DNA of 64,000 nucleotides from Pontibacter litorisediminis (GCF_029360645.1 NZ_JARDUA010000004.1:403047-467046), one strand, 5' to 3'. Shown: positions 41,724-50,303, numbered from the stretch's first letter. Made by a program: numbers and translations. The notes: a model not told the origin generated them from the letters alone.

Positions 41724-42218
41724 TTATGGTTTATACTTTGTGATCAGGCTTTGCAATTCCTCCTGCGACAGCTCCCGCTCTACAAACTCATACTGCTTTC
41801 GCTTGTTGTTGAACACCATGGTGGCCGGTATGGCGCCGCTCCATTTGGGCTCCAGTTTGTCTATCCAGGTGTTGGCGTCTACCTCGTCCAGCAGCAGCAC
41901 ATCCGACTGTAGGTTGCGCTTCTGCACGAAAGGCTTCACGCGTTTGTCCAGGTCTTCGGCGGCATCCATACTAACCAGCATCACGCGCACCGGCTGATCT
42001 TTATACTGCTCCGAGAGCGCCTCGAAGTACGGCATTTCTTTTATACAGGGCTTGCACCAGGTGGCCCAGAAGTTAACCACATATAGTGTGTCGTGCGGAA
42101 CTGTGCGGATCTGCTCCAGGTCTTTGAATTTTATTACCCTTACCTCCTGCGCAAAAGCAGGGGACGCTACAAGTATAAATGCCAGCGCGGCGAACAGTAA
42201 GTTCAGTCTTTTCTTCAT
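41724..42218 (-). CDS. TlpA-family disulfide reductase
   Basis: A 164-residue exported thioredoxin-fold protein with signal peptide ending FAQ|EV near residue 24 and the active motif WCKPC in NFWATWCKPCIKEMPYF, followed by VSMDAAEDLDKRVKPF and IPATMVFN (cis-proline). Likely a reductant for periplasmic disulfides, for example in cytochrome c maturation. The ATG at 42218 is taken over an ATG at 42239. First gene of a two-gene operon. Confidence 0.9.
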   Translation of the reverse strand: MKKRLNLLFAALAFILVASPAFAQEVRVIKFKDLEQIRTVPHDTLYVVNFWATWCKPCIKEMPYFEALSEQYKDQPVRVMLVSMDAAEDLDKRVKPFVQKRNLQSDVLLLDEVDANTWIDKLEPKWSGAIPATMVFNNKRKQYEFVERELSQEELQSLITKYKP

Positions 42219-42490
42219 AGTATAAGGATAACGTTTCACCGGAAAATATAGGTGTGGGGTTGGCTAAAATTAATATTTACAGTTGATTTCAGGAAGACTA
42301 TTTAGTGGGAAAGGGGCTTCCGTGGGACCTGTTCTAGCCAGCCCTGCCAAGCAACACCTCTCCCCAGCCCTTTCCAGTTAAGCAGGAAGGATATGGGAGC
42401 TCCATGTAATACCTGGTTCAACCACCCATGCCCCTCCTTGTCAAAGGAGGGGAGCTCTGTTCAAGCTCCGTCAGCGGTGGCTATCAAATT

Positions 42491-42733
42491 TGATCCCAGT
42501 CTTTGGGTTGAGCGCCTTCTAGATTTCCGGTGCCGAAGGCATTGCGACAGCAAAGGAAATGTAGACAGCGCGATGCCCGAGGACGAGCCCTCTCGGGCTT
42601 GAGAGCACCAAAGCCAGAGATGAAACGAGCCGCTTGTAAGTCGGTGGGTGAACGGTTGTTAGCAAGGATAGCTTGGTTCAAGTGGAAGGAAACAGCGGCT
42701 AAGCGAGGCACAAGCGGACGCTTGCGCCAGCAG
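42491..42733 (-). repeat. dispersed intergenic repeat, copy D
   Basis: Same orientation as copy B. It starts with TGATCCCAGTCTTTGGGTTGAGC, identical to B, and ends with the AGGCACAAGCGGACGCTTGCGCCAG stretch shared with A. The hairpin with the GAGA loop is at about 42584-42597, the tail of which reads AAGCCCGAGAGGGCTC on the minus strand. The CAAAGCCAGAGATGAAACGAGC block is the same as in B. Confidence 0.8.
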
Positions 42734-42834
42734 AAGTGTAGCCAAAGTATAAGGTGTGGCTTTTCAAGCCAGCAGAGTCAGAAATCCGACACCATGGCAA
42801 TATACCAGCTGAAGACTTACGCTAGAAAGAAAAT

Positions 42835-42873
42835 GCCCCCGCCACGGCTTAAAGTATAAACCGTGGCGGGGGC
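42835..42873 (-). terminator. terminator of the PepSY gene
   Basis: Stem GCCCCCGCCACGG/CCGTGGCGGGGGC with a 13-base loop that contains the AAGTATA word; on the minus strand followed by ATTTTCTTTC. It starts 50 bases after the PepSY stop. Confidence 0.75.
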
Positions 42874-42922
42874 TGGTATATATCAGTGTTGTCCTGCTTC
42901 TCCCAAGAGTCCTCAGGAGAAA

Positions 42923-44134
42923 CTACTTACTGGCTAAGGTGGCATGCGCCGCAGTCCGGACAACTTTGCCCGGCTTCTTCTTGCGCAGCTTGTTTATCCA
43001 GATAAGCGTGCCGGTAACGGGCAAGCTGGTGGCTATCAGGCAGGCAATAAAATAAAGGATCTTGGAGAAGGTGCCGTATACATTGCCCAGGTGCAGCGGC
43101 TTTATCAGCGATACGATCTGCTCGTTTAGGGCTTTATCGGAGAACTTCTCTACTTTCAGCGGCTCTGCGTTGTGCTTGTTCAGCTGAACTTTGTCCGAGG
43201 CGGCCAGGGCAAAAAAGCCTGTCTTGCTCTTTTGGATAACTACCGCCGTGGTGTCATCGGCTGGCAAGGAGAGGCGCAGGTCTCCCGGGTAGGGCAGCAG
43301 CAGGTTGGCCTGTGCTACATAATCTTCCGGGGTGGCTGTGGTTGGTGCAGCGGCAATGGGGGCAGGCTTCTCTTTTCGTCCTTTAAACACCTCGGAGCCC
43401 ATCACGCTGCTCAGGCCGTCGCGGTACCACTCAAACGACCAGCAAAGGCCGGTAAGCGCCATGATCAGCAGCAGGATGGAGGAGTAAAAGCCCAGCGTAT
43501 TGTGCAGGTCGTGGTTTACGCGCTTCCACTTCGCGTTAGTTTTGATCTTGAGGCCCTGTTTCCAGTTTTTGCGCTTCACGGGGAACCACAGCACCAGGCC
43601 CGTTAGCACCAGAAACGTAAAGATGATGGTAGAGGCACCCACGATAACCTTACCCACATCGCCCTCTATCAGCAGCCAACGGTGCAGGCGCATCACAGTG
43701 CCGAAGAATTCCGAAGTGCCGCTTTCCGGTGTGCCTACTACGGCGCCGGTATATGGATTCACATAGTAGGTCGCCGGTCTTCCGCCGCCGCCTTTGCCTT
43801 TTTCTCCACCCTTTTCGTTCGGTTTGCCTTCCGGGCCACTGGCAGGGGCAATGCCCACGCTGTAGGTACTGGCTTTATCCTCTGGTATGCTCAGGTTCAC
43901 CACCTTGCCCTTCAGCTCCTGCTCCAGCTGCGCGATCAGGGCGCTGGGGGCCATAGGCTGTGCATCGGCCGGTACCTCCACACGGTACTTGCCCGGGTCC
44001 ATCAGCTGCTCCACCTCATCCCGGAAAGTATAGATAGTACCGGTAAGGCAAACCACAAACAGCACCAGACCGCTGGCAATGCCCAGCCACAGGTGCACAT
44101 CGTTAAAGAATTTTCGGAAGGTATACTTTTTCAT
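42923..44134 (-). CDS. PepSY-TM domain protein (iron-uptake linked)
   Basis: A 403-residue inner membrane protein. TM1 (about residues 14-34) with the HLWLGIASGL histidine, a PepSY-containing periplasmic loop, then TM2 and TM3 around residue 165-235 with LHRWLL before them and LHNTLGFYSSILL, and TM4 near 350-375. Proteins of this kind reduce ferric siderophores or act with them and usually lie next to TonB siderophore receptors, as here. It has its own iron-box-like site 67 bases before the ATG and sits after a terminator, so it can be expressed apart from the receptor. Confidence 0.9.
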   Translation of the reverse strand: MKKYTFRKFFNDVHLWLGIASGLVLFVVCLTGTIYTFRDEVEQLMDPGKYRVEVPADAQPMAPSALIAQLEQELKGKVVNLSIPEDKASTYSVGIAPASGPEGKPNEKGGEKGKGGGGRPATYYVNPYTGAVVGTPESGTSEFFGTVMRLHRWLLIEGDVGKVIVGASTIIFTFLVLTGLVLWFPVKRKNWKQGLKIKTNAKWKRVNHDLHNTLGFYSSILLLIMALTGLCWSFEWYRDGLSSVMGSEVFKGRKEKPAPIAAAPTTATPEDYVAQANLLLPYPGDLRLSLPADDTTAVVIQKSKTGFFALAASDKVQLNKHNAEPLKVEKFSDKALNEQIVSLIKPLHLGNVYGTFSKILYFIACLIATSLPVTGTLIWINKLRKKKPGKVVRTAAHATLASK

Positions 44135-44166
44135 GGTGCGAGGGGTATAGGTGCTTGAGTTAAAGC

Positions 44167-44195
44167 AAAACTGCCGATGTAAATATCGGCAGTTT
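44167..44195 (-). terminator. hairpin between receptor and PepSY genes
   Basis: AAAACTGCCGAT/ATCGGCAGTTTT with a 5-base loop and T-runs at both ends. It would end the receptor transcript or attenuate read-through into the PepSY gene 33 bases further. Confidence 0.8.
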
Positions 44196-44200
44196 TTAAT

Positions 44201-44218
44201 TATTTGGAATCAATCTAA
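44201..44218. promoter_or_regulatory. iron-box-like site before the PepSY gene
   Basis: On the minus strand TTAGATTGATTCCAAATA, which matches the site before the receptor (46760-46777) at 15 of 18 positions. It lies exactly 67 bases before the PepSY ATG. The bases are AT-rich and partly palindromic as in Fur/DtxR-like boxes. Confidence 0.55.
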
Positions 44219-46693
44219 TTAAAATTTATAAGTAACTACACCAGAGAAATTCCGCGGCTGAATTCTGTCGATGAAGTTGCTGCGGTAAGCGTCGTAGCCC
44301 ACGGTGTCGAAGATGTTGTTAAACAGCGCCCTTACGCCCCAGTGCTTCTTAAACTCGTAGCCCAGCTGCGCATTGACGATGGTGTAGGCTTTGTTGTACC
44401 AGGGGGCAGTGTTTGGGTCGATGTTGTGGTACTGCACCCCATCCTGTGTCCAGTCGTTGTAAGGGCGCTCGCCCAGGTAGTAAGCGCCGGCGCCGATGTT
44501 CAGGCCTTGCAGCATGCCGCTGCGCAGGGTATAGTTGGCGTAGGCGTTAAAGGTGTGCTTTGGCGTGTTGTTTGGCGCAGAGCCCGGTACAAAGGTGGTG
44601 TGGTCTTTATACTGTGCATCTATGTAAGCGTAGCCGGTCACGATCTCCAGGTTCTCCAACACACGGCCGGTCAGTTCCACTTCTACACCTTTGCGCTCGT
44701 CATTCCCGCCTTTAACATAGTAGCCGGTTGGCAGCACCACGCCGTTCTCATCCACGGTAAAGGCCTGCAGGTTCATGTCCTTGTTGTTGATCTTGAAGAG
44801 CGTCAGGTTAAAGCGCAGGCGGTCGTTCAGCCACTCTGACTTAATGCCGGCTTCCAACTGATCGATGCGCTCGGCGCCCAGCGGGTTACCGTTCTCGTCT
44901 ACCACCGAGGCTGAGCGCGGGTTGGTGCTGTTGGTATAAGAACCGAAGATGTTCAGGCCGTCTTTAATCGTGAACATCACGCCCGCCAGCGGGTTCCAGA
45001 ACTCGGTGGTGGCGCTGTTCTCGCCGTCGCTCCTGGTTTTGTTGGTGCTGTAGCGCACGCCACCGTATACCCGGGCCCAGTTAGTCAGCTGAATCACATC
45101 CTGGAATGTGGCGCCGAAGCGGTAGTCGTAAGCGCGTGTGCCGCCGGTGCGCTCAAAGGCAGGCAGGTTCTCCGGCAAAGTATGCGAGACAGTGGCCGGG
45201 TCGAACACGTTGATCTCGTCTATGGCGATGGAGTTGTAAGTAGGCTGAAACAGGTCGATGTAACGGTAATCAGCACCTAGCTGGAAGGTGTGGTTGATCT
45301 TGCCTGTAGCCACCTTGCGGCCTACCAGGTCCAGCTGCAGCACCGTGCTGTTGTCTTCACGGGTGGAGTTGTGCCCGATAGAGCGGCGGTACCAGTTCAC
45401 CTCGTTCACGTTTACGCCTGTTTGTGGGTTCGCCTTCAGCGCCGACAGGTTGGTCTTGATGGCGTCGTAGTTGTAGTTGGAGTTGAAAACAGCGGCACGC
45501 AGGTATAAGCTGTTGGTGATATTGTAGTTGTAGCGGGCGGTGTAGGTGGTATGCTTCAGGTCTGTCTTGTCAGACTCAAAGCCCAGGTAGCGCTCCGACG
45601 GCAGGTCGTAAATTTTGTTCTCCTTGTTGCCGACAGAGAGGTTCACCGTACCCGGGTCTATGGTTTGCGCCTCGTTAAAGTAGTCCATCTCCAGGGTTAA
45701 AGTGCTGCGGTTGTTTGGCCGCCACTCCAGGGATGGGTTGATGTAGAACGACTCGTTCTCCATGTGGTCGCGGAACTTGCCGCCGTTCTCATAGGCGCCG
45801 TTCAGGCGTACGGCCACTTTGTTGCTTTTGTCCAGCACGCGCTGCACATCAAAGGTAGGCCTGATCAGCCCCCAGCTGCCGGCGCGCAGCGACACGCTGC
45901 CGGAGTTCTCGAACTTAGGGGTTTTGGTGACGATGTTCACGATACCGCCCGGGCCACCCAGGTCCGTAGAGGCACCCATGGTAATAGAGCTGGCGCCCTT
46001 CAGCACCTGCACGCTCTCCACCCCCTGCATGTCGGTAGAGAAGCCCTGGCCGCGGAAGTCGGTCATTACGCGCACGCCGTTCTTCAGCGTCGGGATGCCA
46101 CGGAAACCGCGCGAAGAGATGCTTTCGCGCACCCCGCCGTAGGTAGCGTAAGTATAAACGCCCGGCACGTTACGCACCCCCTCGATCACCGTCAGCGCGC
46201 CCTGCTGCTCAATCAGTTTTTCAGAGATCACCGAGATGCTCTGGATCTGCTCGCTCGGCTTCAGGGGCAGGCGCGTGATGGCATCCAGCTTCTCAGGCTG
46301 CTTGTCTCTCACCCCGAACACCTCTATCTCCGATACCTGGTTCGCTTTGGCAGCCAGGCTAAAGTCAATTGTCTTGGTCTCGTCGTGGGCCAACTGCACC
46401 TTGGCAGTGCTGCTGTTGTAGCCCATCATCATGGCCCTTACCTGGTAGGTGCCCTCCGGCAGGCGCCTGATCTCAAAGTAGCCGTTGTCATCGGTTACCG
46501 TGCCCAGCTGGGTGTTTTCGATAACAATGCTGGCTGCCGCCACGGGCTGGCCATCTGCCTGCAACACGCGGCCCTTAATGGCGGCGCCCTTGTGATGGGA
46601 GCGGTGTTGTTGCTGGTGCTGCTGTTGCTGTTGCGCCGAGGCCATGTGGCTAAGCGTGAGTAGCGCAGCAAGTAAAGTATACTTTCTAAGCAT
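44219..46693 (-). CDS. TonB-dependent siderophore receptor
   Basis: An 824-residue outer membrane receptor. Signal peptide (to ASA|QQ near residue 20), a Q/H-rich stretch, a carboxypeptidase-regulatory-like domain (about residues 35-115: IKGRVLQADGQPVAAASI), a plug domain with KPSEQIQSISVISEKLIEQQGA and ITMGASTDLGGPGGIVNIVTK, and a 22-strand barrel ending FSGVVTYKF with terminal phenylalanine. The plug and barrel lengths fit the FhuA/FpvA-like siderophore group. It uses TonB/ExbBD energy. The ATG at 46693 (MLRKYTL) is chosen; its site 67 bases upstream suggests iron control. Confidence 0.94.
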   Translation of the reverse strand: MLRKYTLLAALLTLSHMASAQQQQQHQQQHRSHHKGAAIKGRVLQADGQPVAAASIVIENTQLGTVTDDNGYFEIRRLPEGTYQVRAMMMGYNSSTAKVQLAHDETKTIDFSLAAKANQVSEIEVFGVRDKQPEKLDAITRLPLKPSEQIQSISVISEKLIEQQGALTVIEGVRNVPGVYTYATYGGVRESISSRGFRGIPTLKNGVRVMTDFRGQGFSTDMQGVESVQVLKGASSITMGASTDLGGPGGIVNIVTKTPKFENSGSVSLRAGSWGLIRPTFDVQRVLDKSNKVAVRLNGAYENGGKFRDHMENESFYINPSLEWRPNNRSTLTLEMDYFNEAQTIDPGTVNLSVGNKENKIYDLPSERYLGFESDKTDLKHTTYTARYNYNITNSLYLRAAVFNSNYNYDAIKTNLSALKANPQTGVNVNEVNWYRRSIGHNSTREDNSTVLQLDLVGRKVATGKINHTFQLGADYRYIDLFQPTYNSIAIDEINVFDPATVSHTLPENLPAFERTGGTRAYDYRFGATFQDVIQLTNWARVYGGVRYSTNKTRSDGENSATTEFWNPLAGVMFTIKDGLNIFGSYTNSTNPRSASVVDENGNPLGAERIDQLEAGIKSEWLNDRLRFNLTLFKINNKDMNLQAFTVDENGVVLPTGYYVKGGNDERKGVEVELTGRVLENLEIVTGYAYIDAQYKDHTTFVPGSAPNNTPKHTFNAYANYTLRSGMLQGLNIGAGAYYLGERPYNDWTQDGVQYHNIDPNTAPWYNKAYTIVNAQLGYEFKKHWGVRALFNNIFDTVGYDAYRSNFIDRIQPRNFSGVVTYKF

Positions 46694-46759
46694 ATCGCGG
46701 TTTGGTTTATGGGGGCCTTGCAAGGCATTTCCTTTGCTGTGCCAGGCCTTTTTGTTTAT

Positions 46760-46777
46760 TTAGACTAATTACAAATA
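46760..46777. promoter_or_regulatory. iron-box-like site before the siderophore receptor
   Basis: TTAGACTAATTACAAATA, plus strand, 67 bases before the receptor ATG at 46693. The near-identical element before the PepSY gene has the same spacing. Together they look like the operator of one iron-responsive regulator. Confidence 0.6.
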
Positions 46778-46944
46778 GTGGCACAAACTTAGGCTGCCAG
46801 GCTCAAACCCGCAAGTTAATTTTGAAGAAATATTAGCGGCGGCTAAGATTTAATAGGGAGGGGATTTGGAAAGGAGGTTAACAAAAGGCGCACTCAGTCG
46901 TTATTTAGATAGGAAATGTTTAACGACTAAAAACAAACTTAACA

Positions 46945-47502
46945 ATGGCTAACAAACTAGAAGGAAAGAAGATTGCGATACTGGTAGAAGAAGGATTTGA
47001 GCAGGTGGAGCTGACAAAGCCGCTGCAGGCCCTGAAGGATGAGGGGGCCGAGACGCACATCATCTCCCCAAACAAGAATAATGAGATCAAGGCCTGGAAC
47101 CACACCGATTGGGGCGACAAGTTTAAGGTGGATAAGAAGCTGAGCGAGGTGAGCGCCGAGGACTACAACGGGCTGCTGCTGCCGGGCGGCGTGATGAACC
47201 CCGACCACCTGCGCGCCAACAAGGAAGCCGTGAGCTTTGTGAACAAGTTTATGGAGAGCGGCAAGCCAGTGGCGGCCATTTGCCACGGCCCCTGGACGCT
47301 GATCGAGACCGGCAAGGTGAAAGGCAAGAAAATGACCAGCTACCACACGCTGCAAACCGACCTGAGAAATGCCGGCGCCGAATGGGTGGACCAGGAAGTG
47401 GTGGTGGATAACGGTTTGGTGACCAGCCGTAACCCCGATGATATACCGGCCTTCAACAGAAAGATGGTAGAAGAGTTTGCCGAAGGGAAGCACGACCGCT
47501 AA
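46945..47502 (+). CDS. type 1 glutamine amidotransferase-like PfpI/YhbO protein
   Basis: A 185-residue DJ-1/PfpI-superfamily protein. The nucleophile elbow AICHGPWTL has its cysteine near residue 113, with the acid glutamate in LVEEGFEQVEL and the partner histidine next to the cysteine. Relatives in this group act as deglycases, chaperones or intracellular peptidases; the exact activity is disputed. The gene is divergent from the siderophore receptor, with its own terminator, and may be stress-induced. Confidence 0.92.
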   Translation: MANKLEGKKIAILVEEGFEQVELTKPLQALKDEGAETHIISPNKNNEIKAWNHTDWGDKFKVDKKLSEVSAEDYNGLLLPGGVMNPDHLRANKEAVSFVNKFMESGKPVAAICHGPWTLIETGKVKGKKMTSYHTLQTDLRNAGAEWVDQEVVVDNGLVTSRNPDDIPAFNRKMVEEFAEGKHDR

Positions 47503-47524
47503 CCCGGCATCATCTATACTTTGC

Positions 47525-47568
47525 AGCGAGCCGCACTTTACACGTTAAAGTGCGGCTCGCTTTTTTTG
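47525..47568 (+). terminator. strong Rho-independent terminator
   Basis: Perfect 16-bp stem AGCGAGCCGCACTTTA/TAAAGTGCGGCTCGCT with a CACGT loop and seven Ts. Ends the PfpI-type gene. Confidence 0.92.
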
Positions 47569-47597
47569 GAGATGGCAGGAAGTACGAACCGTGCGCT

Positions 47598-48146
47598 TTA
47601 CCCCTGCTGCACCATCCGGAAGAGCGGCTCCGCGTAATTCTCCAGCAGCACCACCAGCACCAAATCCAGCAGCAGCAGGAAAGCCCCCTGAAGGATGATG
47701 GACTGCCCCCAGCCCTGCAGCTGCTCCGTTTTAATAGCGGTGCGCGACCGCTCTCTCAGATAGGCCCCCAAAAGTATGAAACCGAAGTCGAGGCCAAGGC
47801 TCAGGTACAGCACCTTCTTGAAAGAGACGTGCAGCTGCAGGCTCTCGGCAAGGCTCAGGGCGGCGCTGTCCCTGGAAAGGATAACGTAGAGCGCGAAGCT
47901 GGCGATCAACAGGTTGATAATGTTCCAGTATACGTTCATCTGGTAAAGGTACTTGCGGTTGCGGGTGGCCTTGGTCAGCTTAAAGCTGCTGAAAAGTATG
48001 TTCACAATGGCCCATCCGCCAAGCACGAGCATACCCGTCTCCAGCGTGCGTGCCTGCCCCTGGTTCAGTTGGCTCAGGCTTTGGCCCTGGGCGCTGGCTG
48101 TAAGGCTAAGGAATAGCAAAGAGAGCAGGTAGAGGTATTTTCTCAT
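47598..48146 (-). CDS. four-helix membrane protein (DUF6992-like)
   Basis: A 182-residue protein with a cleavable signal peptide (ASAQ|GQ near residue 20), a short periplasmic part SLSQLNQGQARTLETGMLVLGGW, then four hydrophobic helices at about 36-55, 72-90, 108-128 and 148-170. The TGMxVLGGWAIxNI pattern recalls a Bacteroidota family numbered DUF6992; this naming is from memory and tentative. Function unknown. Confidence 0.65.
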   Translation of the reverse strand: MRKYLYLLSLLFLSLTASAQGQSLSQLNQGQARTLETGMLVLGGWAIVNILFSSFKLTKATRNRKYLYQMNVYWNIINLLIASFALYVILSRDSAALSLAESLQLHVSFKKVLYLSLGLDFGFILLGAYLRERSRTAIKTEQLQGWGQSIILQGAFLLLLDLVLVVLLENYAEPLFRMVQQG

Positions 48147-48182
48147 AGGTAACGGTGGTTTTATGAGTAGGAACGCACAAAA

Positions 48183-48210
48183 AACGGCTTTAGCATACAG
48201 CCGTTGTTGT
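48183..48210 (-). terminator. terminator of the YceI gene
   Basis: On the minus strand AACGGCT-8-AGCCGTT followed by TTTTGTGCG. Lies 60 bases past the YceI-type stop. Confidence 0.7.
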
Positions 48211-48266
48211 TTGTGCCGGCAGCACCAAAGGGTTTATGCCTCCGGCGAAGGGTAAGCAACTGTGGG

Positions 48267-48986
48267 TTAGGGCTTTCGGTGGGTGGCCACGATATCCAGG
48301 CCAATGTTTACCTCAGGGCGGATGGTTTTATCGCCCAGGGAGTTGTCGGAGCGGTACACCAGACCCCACTTGGTGCGGTCTATGTTAAAATTGGCCTTGG
48401 CGCGCAGCAGGCTGTCCTCCAGCGTTACCCGTGCCGGAAAAGACACACTCTTGGTCTGGCTGCGGATGGTCAGGTTGCCGGTAATGCGGTGCGATGGATT
48501 CTTTACCCGGTGCTCGTCATAACGCGGCACCACGCCGCTTACCTGCTCATCGGTGCTATCGTAAGGGGCTATGCCGGTTAACTCAAAAGAGGCGGAGGGG
48601 TAGCGTTCCGAGTCGAAGAAGTCGGGGGAGCGCAGGTGGTCGGTAAGCTTCTGGTTACTCTTTTGGTCAATGGTCTTGTCGGCAGCGCGCACGGTGGTCA
48701 TGTTCAGCTCTATGTTGCCGCCTGTCACCAGGCTGTCGGTCATAAACAACTCGCCTTGCTGTATGTCGATCAGGCCGTTGTGGCGGCCGGTCATTTTCGC
48801 CCCGATCCAGGTAACCTTGCTGCGTGCCGTGTCTATAACAAAGGTATCGGTGGGCAAAGTACGGTTCTCCTTTACCACGGCATCACTGATCAGTGCCTCA
48901 TCGGTCCTGACGGTGGTGTCGCATCCGCTGGTTATCAGCACAAGTACAACCAGCTGCAAGAGCAGGTATCGGAGTTGTTTGCCCAT
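48267..48986 (-). CDS. YceI-family lipoprotein
   Basis: A 239-residue lipoprotein with lipobox TSGC (cysteine near residue 22) and a YceI domain from about residue 50: FVIDTARSKVTWIGAKMTGRHNGLIDIQQGEL, later DHLRSPDFFDSERYPSASFELT and the final KANFNIDRTKWGLVYRS. YceI proteins form an extended lipocalin barrel that binds isoprenoid or quinone-like lipids. The ATG at 48986 is preferred over 49025 because it gives a clean signal peptide. Confidence 0.93.
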   Translation of the reverse strand: MGKQLRYLLLQLVVLVLITSGCDTTVRTDEALISDAVVKENRTLPTDTFVIDTARSKVTWIGAKMTGRHNGLIDIQQGELFMTDSLVTGGNIELNMTTVRAADKTIDQKSNQKLTDHLRSPDFFDSERYPSASFELTGIAPYDSTDEQVSGVVPRYDEHRVKNPSHRITGNLTIRSQTKSVSFPARVTLEDSLLRAKANFNIDRTKWGLVYRSDNSLGDKTIRPEVNIGLDIVATHRKP

Positions 48987-49094
48987 GTTTGTTTTTAGGT
49001 GGATAATCTGGGCCAGGGGCCGCATTACAACCTAATGGTACGCTTTTATAGGAAAAAATGATATAGTTTATACTTTGCAGGAGCCCCCACACTA

Positions 49095-49122
49095 AAAAAA
49101 GCCGGTGCTTTGCCGGCTTTTT
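49095..49122 (-). terminator. terminator of the porin-family gene
   Basis: Stem AAAAAGCCGG/CCGGCTTTTT with a short loop, 28 bases past the stop at 49150; T-run on both strands. Confidence 0.85.
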
Positions 49123-49149
49123 AAGGATATTGTACGTGCGTTGCAGGGG

Positions 49150-49782
49150 TCAGAAGCTGATGCCCACATATACCTGGATCACGCCGTTCTTGATGTCCTC
49201 GTCTATGCTGGCGCCGCTATCGTTCTGCTTGCGCAGGTCGGCAAAGCCGTGGGCGTAGCGGGCGCCTAGCCTGAAGCGGTCCAGCTTGCCCTCCAGACCG
49301 GCGGCAAGGCCGTATTCGAAGGTGTTGTACGGCTCCAGGTCTATTTCCTCATCCTCCACCTTCGCCGACACCATCACGCCTACCTGCGGGCCCAGGTGCA
49401 CGCTCAGGTTATCGGATATGTTGAACACGGCCAGTACCGGCACCTCCAGGTAATCGAACCTGTAAACAGAGTCCTGCCGCTCAAAGCCCTTGCGGGAGTA
49501 CAGCAGCTCGGGCTGCAGCGAAAAGAAGTCGCTGAGGCCAAACTGGGCGAAAACGCCTGCGTGGAAGGAGGTGTGGCTGTTGGTGGAGCCGAACTTATCT
49601 TTATCGCTGCCGTGCACGCTGGCAAAGCTTACGCCGCCTTTTATGCCTATGCCTGAGTTAGGCGATCGGCTCAGGAGGTTGTGGTTCTGCATAATCCTGC
49701 TGGGCCCTTCCATGTCATCATCCTGGGCAAAGCCGGCAACCGACCAAAGCAGCAGTGCGACTGCGAAAAGTATCTTTTTCAT
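49150..49782 (-). CDS. PorT/OmpW-like outer membrane beta-barrel protein
   Basis: A 210-residue protein with signal peptide ending GFAQ|DD near residue 20 and an eight-strand barrel of the OMP_b-brl_2 kind: GIGIKGGVSFASV, FHAGVFAQFGLSDFFSLQPELLYSRKGFE, YLEVPVLAVFNI, LSVHLGPQVGVMVSAKV, and the C-terminal GVIQVYVGISF with terminal phenylalanine. Function unknown. Single gene before the AT-rich DnaA-box stretch. Confidence 0.85.
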   Translation of the reverse strand: MKKILFAVALLLWSVAGFAQDDDMEGPSRIMQNHNLLSRSPNSGIGIKGGVSFASVHGSDKDKFGSTNSHTSFHAGVFAQFGLSDFFSLQPELLYSRKGFERQDSVYRFDYLEVPVLAVFNISDNLSVHLGPQVGVMVSAKVEDEEIDLEPYNTFEYGLAAGLEGKLDRFRLGARYAHGFADLRKQNDSGASIDEDIKNGVIQVYVGISF

Positions 49783-50303
49783 AGTTATGGGTTAACAGTG
49801 TACATGGCCCCGCATGATGCAAGGAACTTATATAGGGTTTATACTATCATTTCGCACCAGAGGTTTTGTAACGGCGGCTATATTCCTCGAGGCGAAGCGC
49901 AGGCTTTGCACACGCTCCTGCTACAGTAGTCTTTATTGTGCTTTTTGATGAATAGGGAAAGTGATATTTAGGTGCGTTGTCGCTGTGGCAACATTTATAA
50001 GGGCTGTGGATAATTTCCACACTTCTGCCGGTTTTCACTGAAATATCAGAAATTGAAGCTCTTTTTCACAGCTAATTCACAGCTTTTAGTGGATAAACAT
50101 GTGTAATCAACAAAGTTATCCACATTTATATACCTTGAAATGCTGGAAAACTCACCACCTGCCCACAAGCTAAAATGGTTACAGAAGTTATCCACCAAGC
50201 ATAATTGGAGTGATATAAATTGGATAAATTCTGTATGAGAGCGGCGTGAGGAGTAGGCTTGAATTCTGTTGTTTTCGCGAAACACTGGTGCCGTTATTAT
50301 TGT
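49783..50303. other. AT-rich intergenic stretch with a DnaA-box cluster, candidate oriC
   Basis: About 520 bases without a gene. Two perfect DnaA boxes (TGTGGATAA at 50005-50013 on the minus strand, TTATCCACA at 50116-50124 on the plus strand), two with one mismatch (AGTGGATAA at 50088-50096, TTATCCACC at 50188-50196) and two weaker ones (50062-50070 and 50073-50081) fall within 192 bases. The first is part of TGTGGATAATTTCCACA, an inverted TGTGGA/TCCACA pair. The surroundings are AT-rich. This looks like a replication origin or a DnaA-titrating/regulating site; gene directions are not clearly divergent around it. Confidence 0.5.

Larger units (their letters stand above)
42219..42922. other. 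704-base non-coding stretch with repeat copy D
   Basis: Between tlpA-like and PepSY genes. About 42421-42460 it contains ACCACCCATGCCCCTCCTTGTC with AAAGGAGGGGAG, nearly the same as 7501-7530. Repeat copy D follows at 42491-42733. A GC-rich terminator hairpin for the PepSY gene is at 42835-42873. Open frames in between match only the repeat. Confidence 0.7.

Noticed and set aside
45764..46663. Open frame of 299 codons opposite the TonB receptor
   Set aside because: Antisense shadow; the receptor frame is complete with domain order intact.
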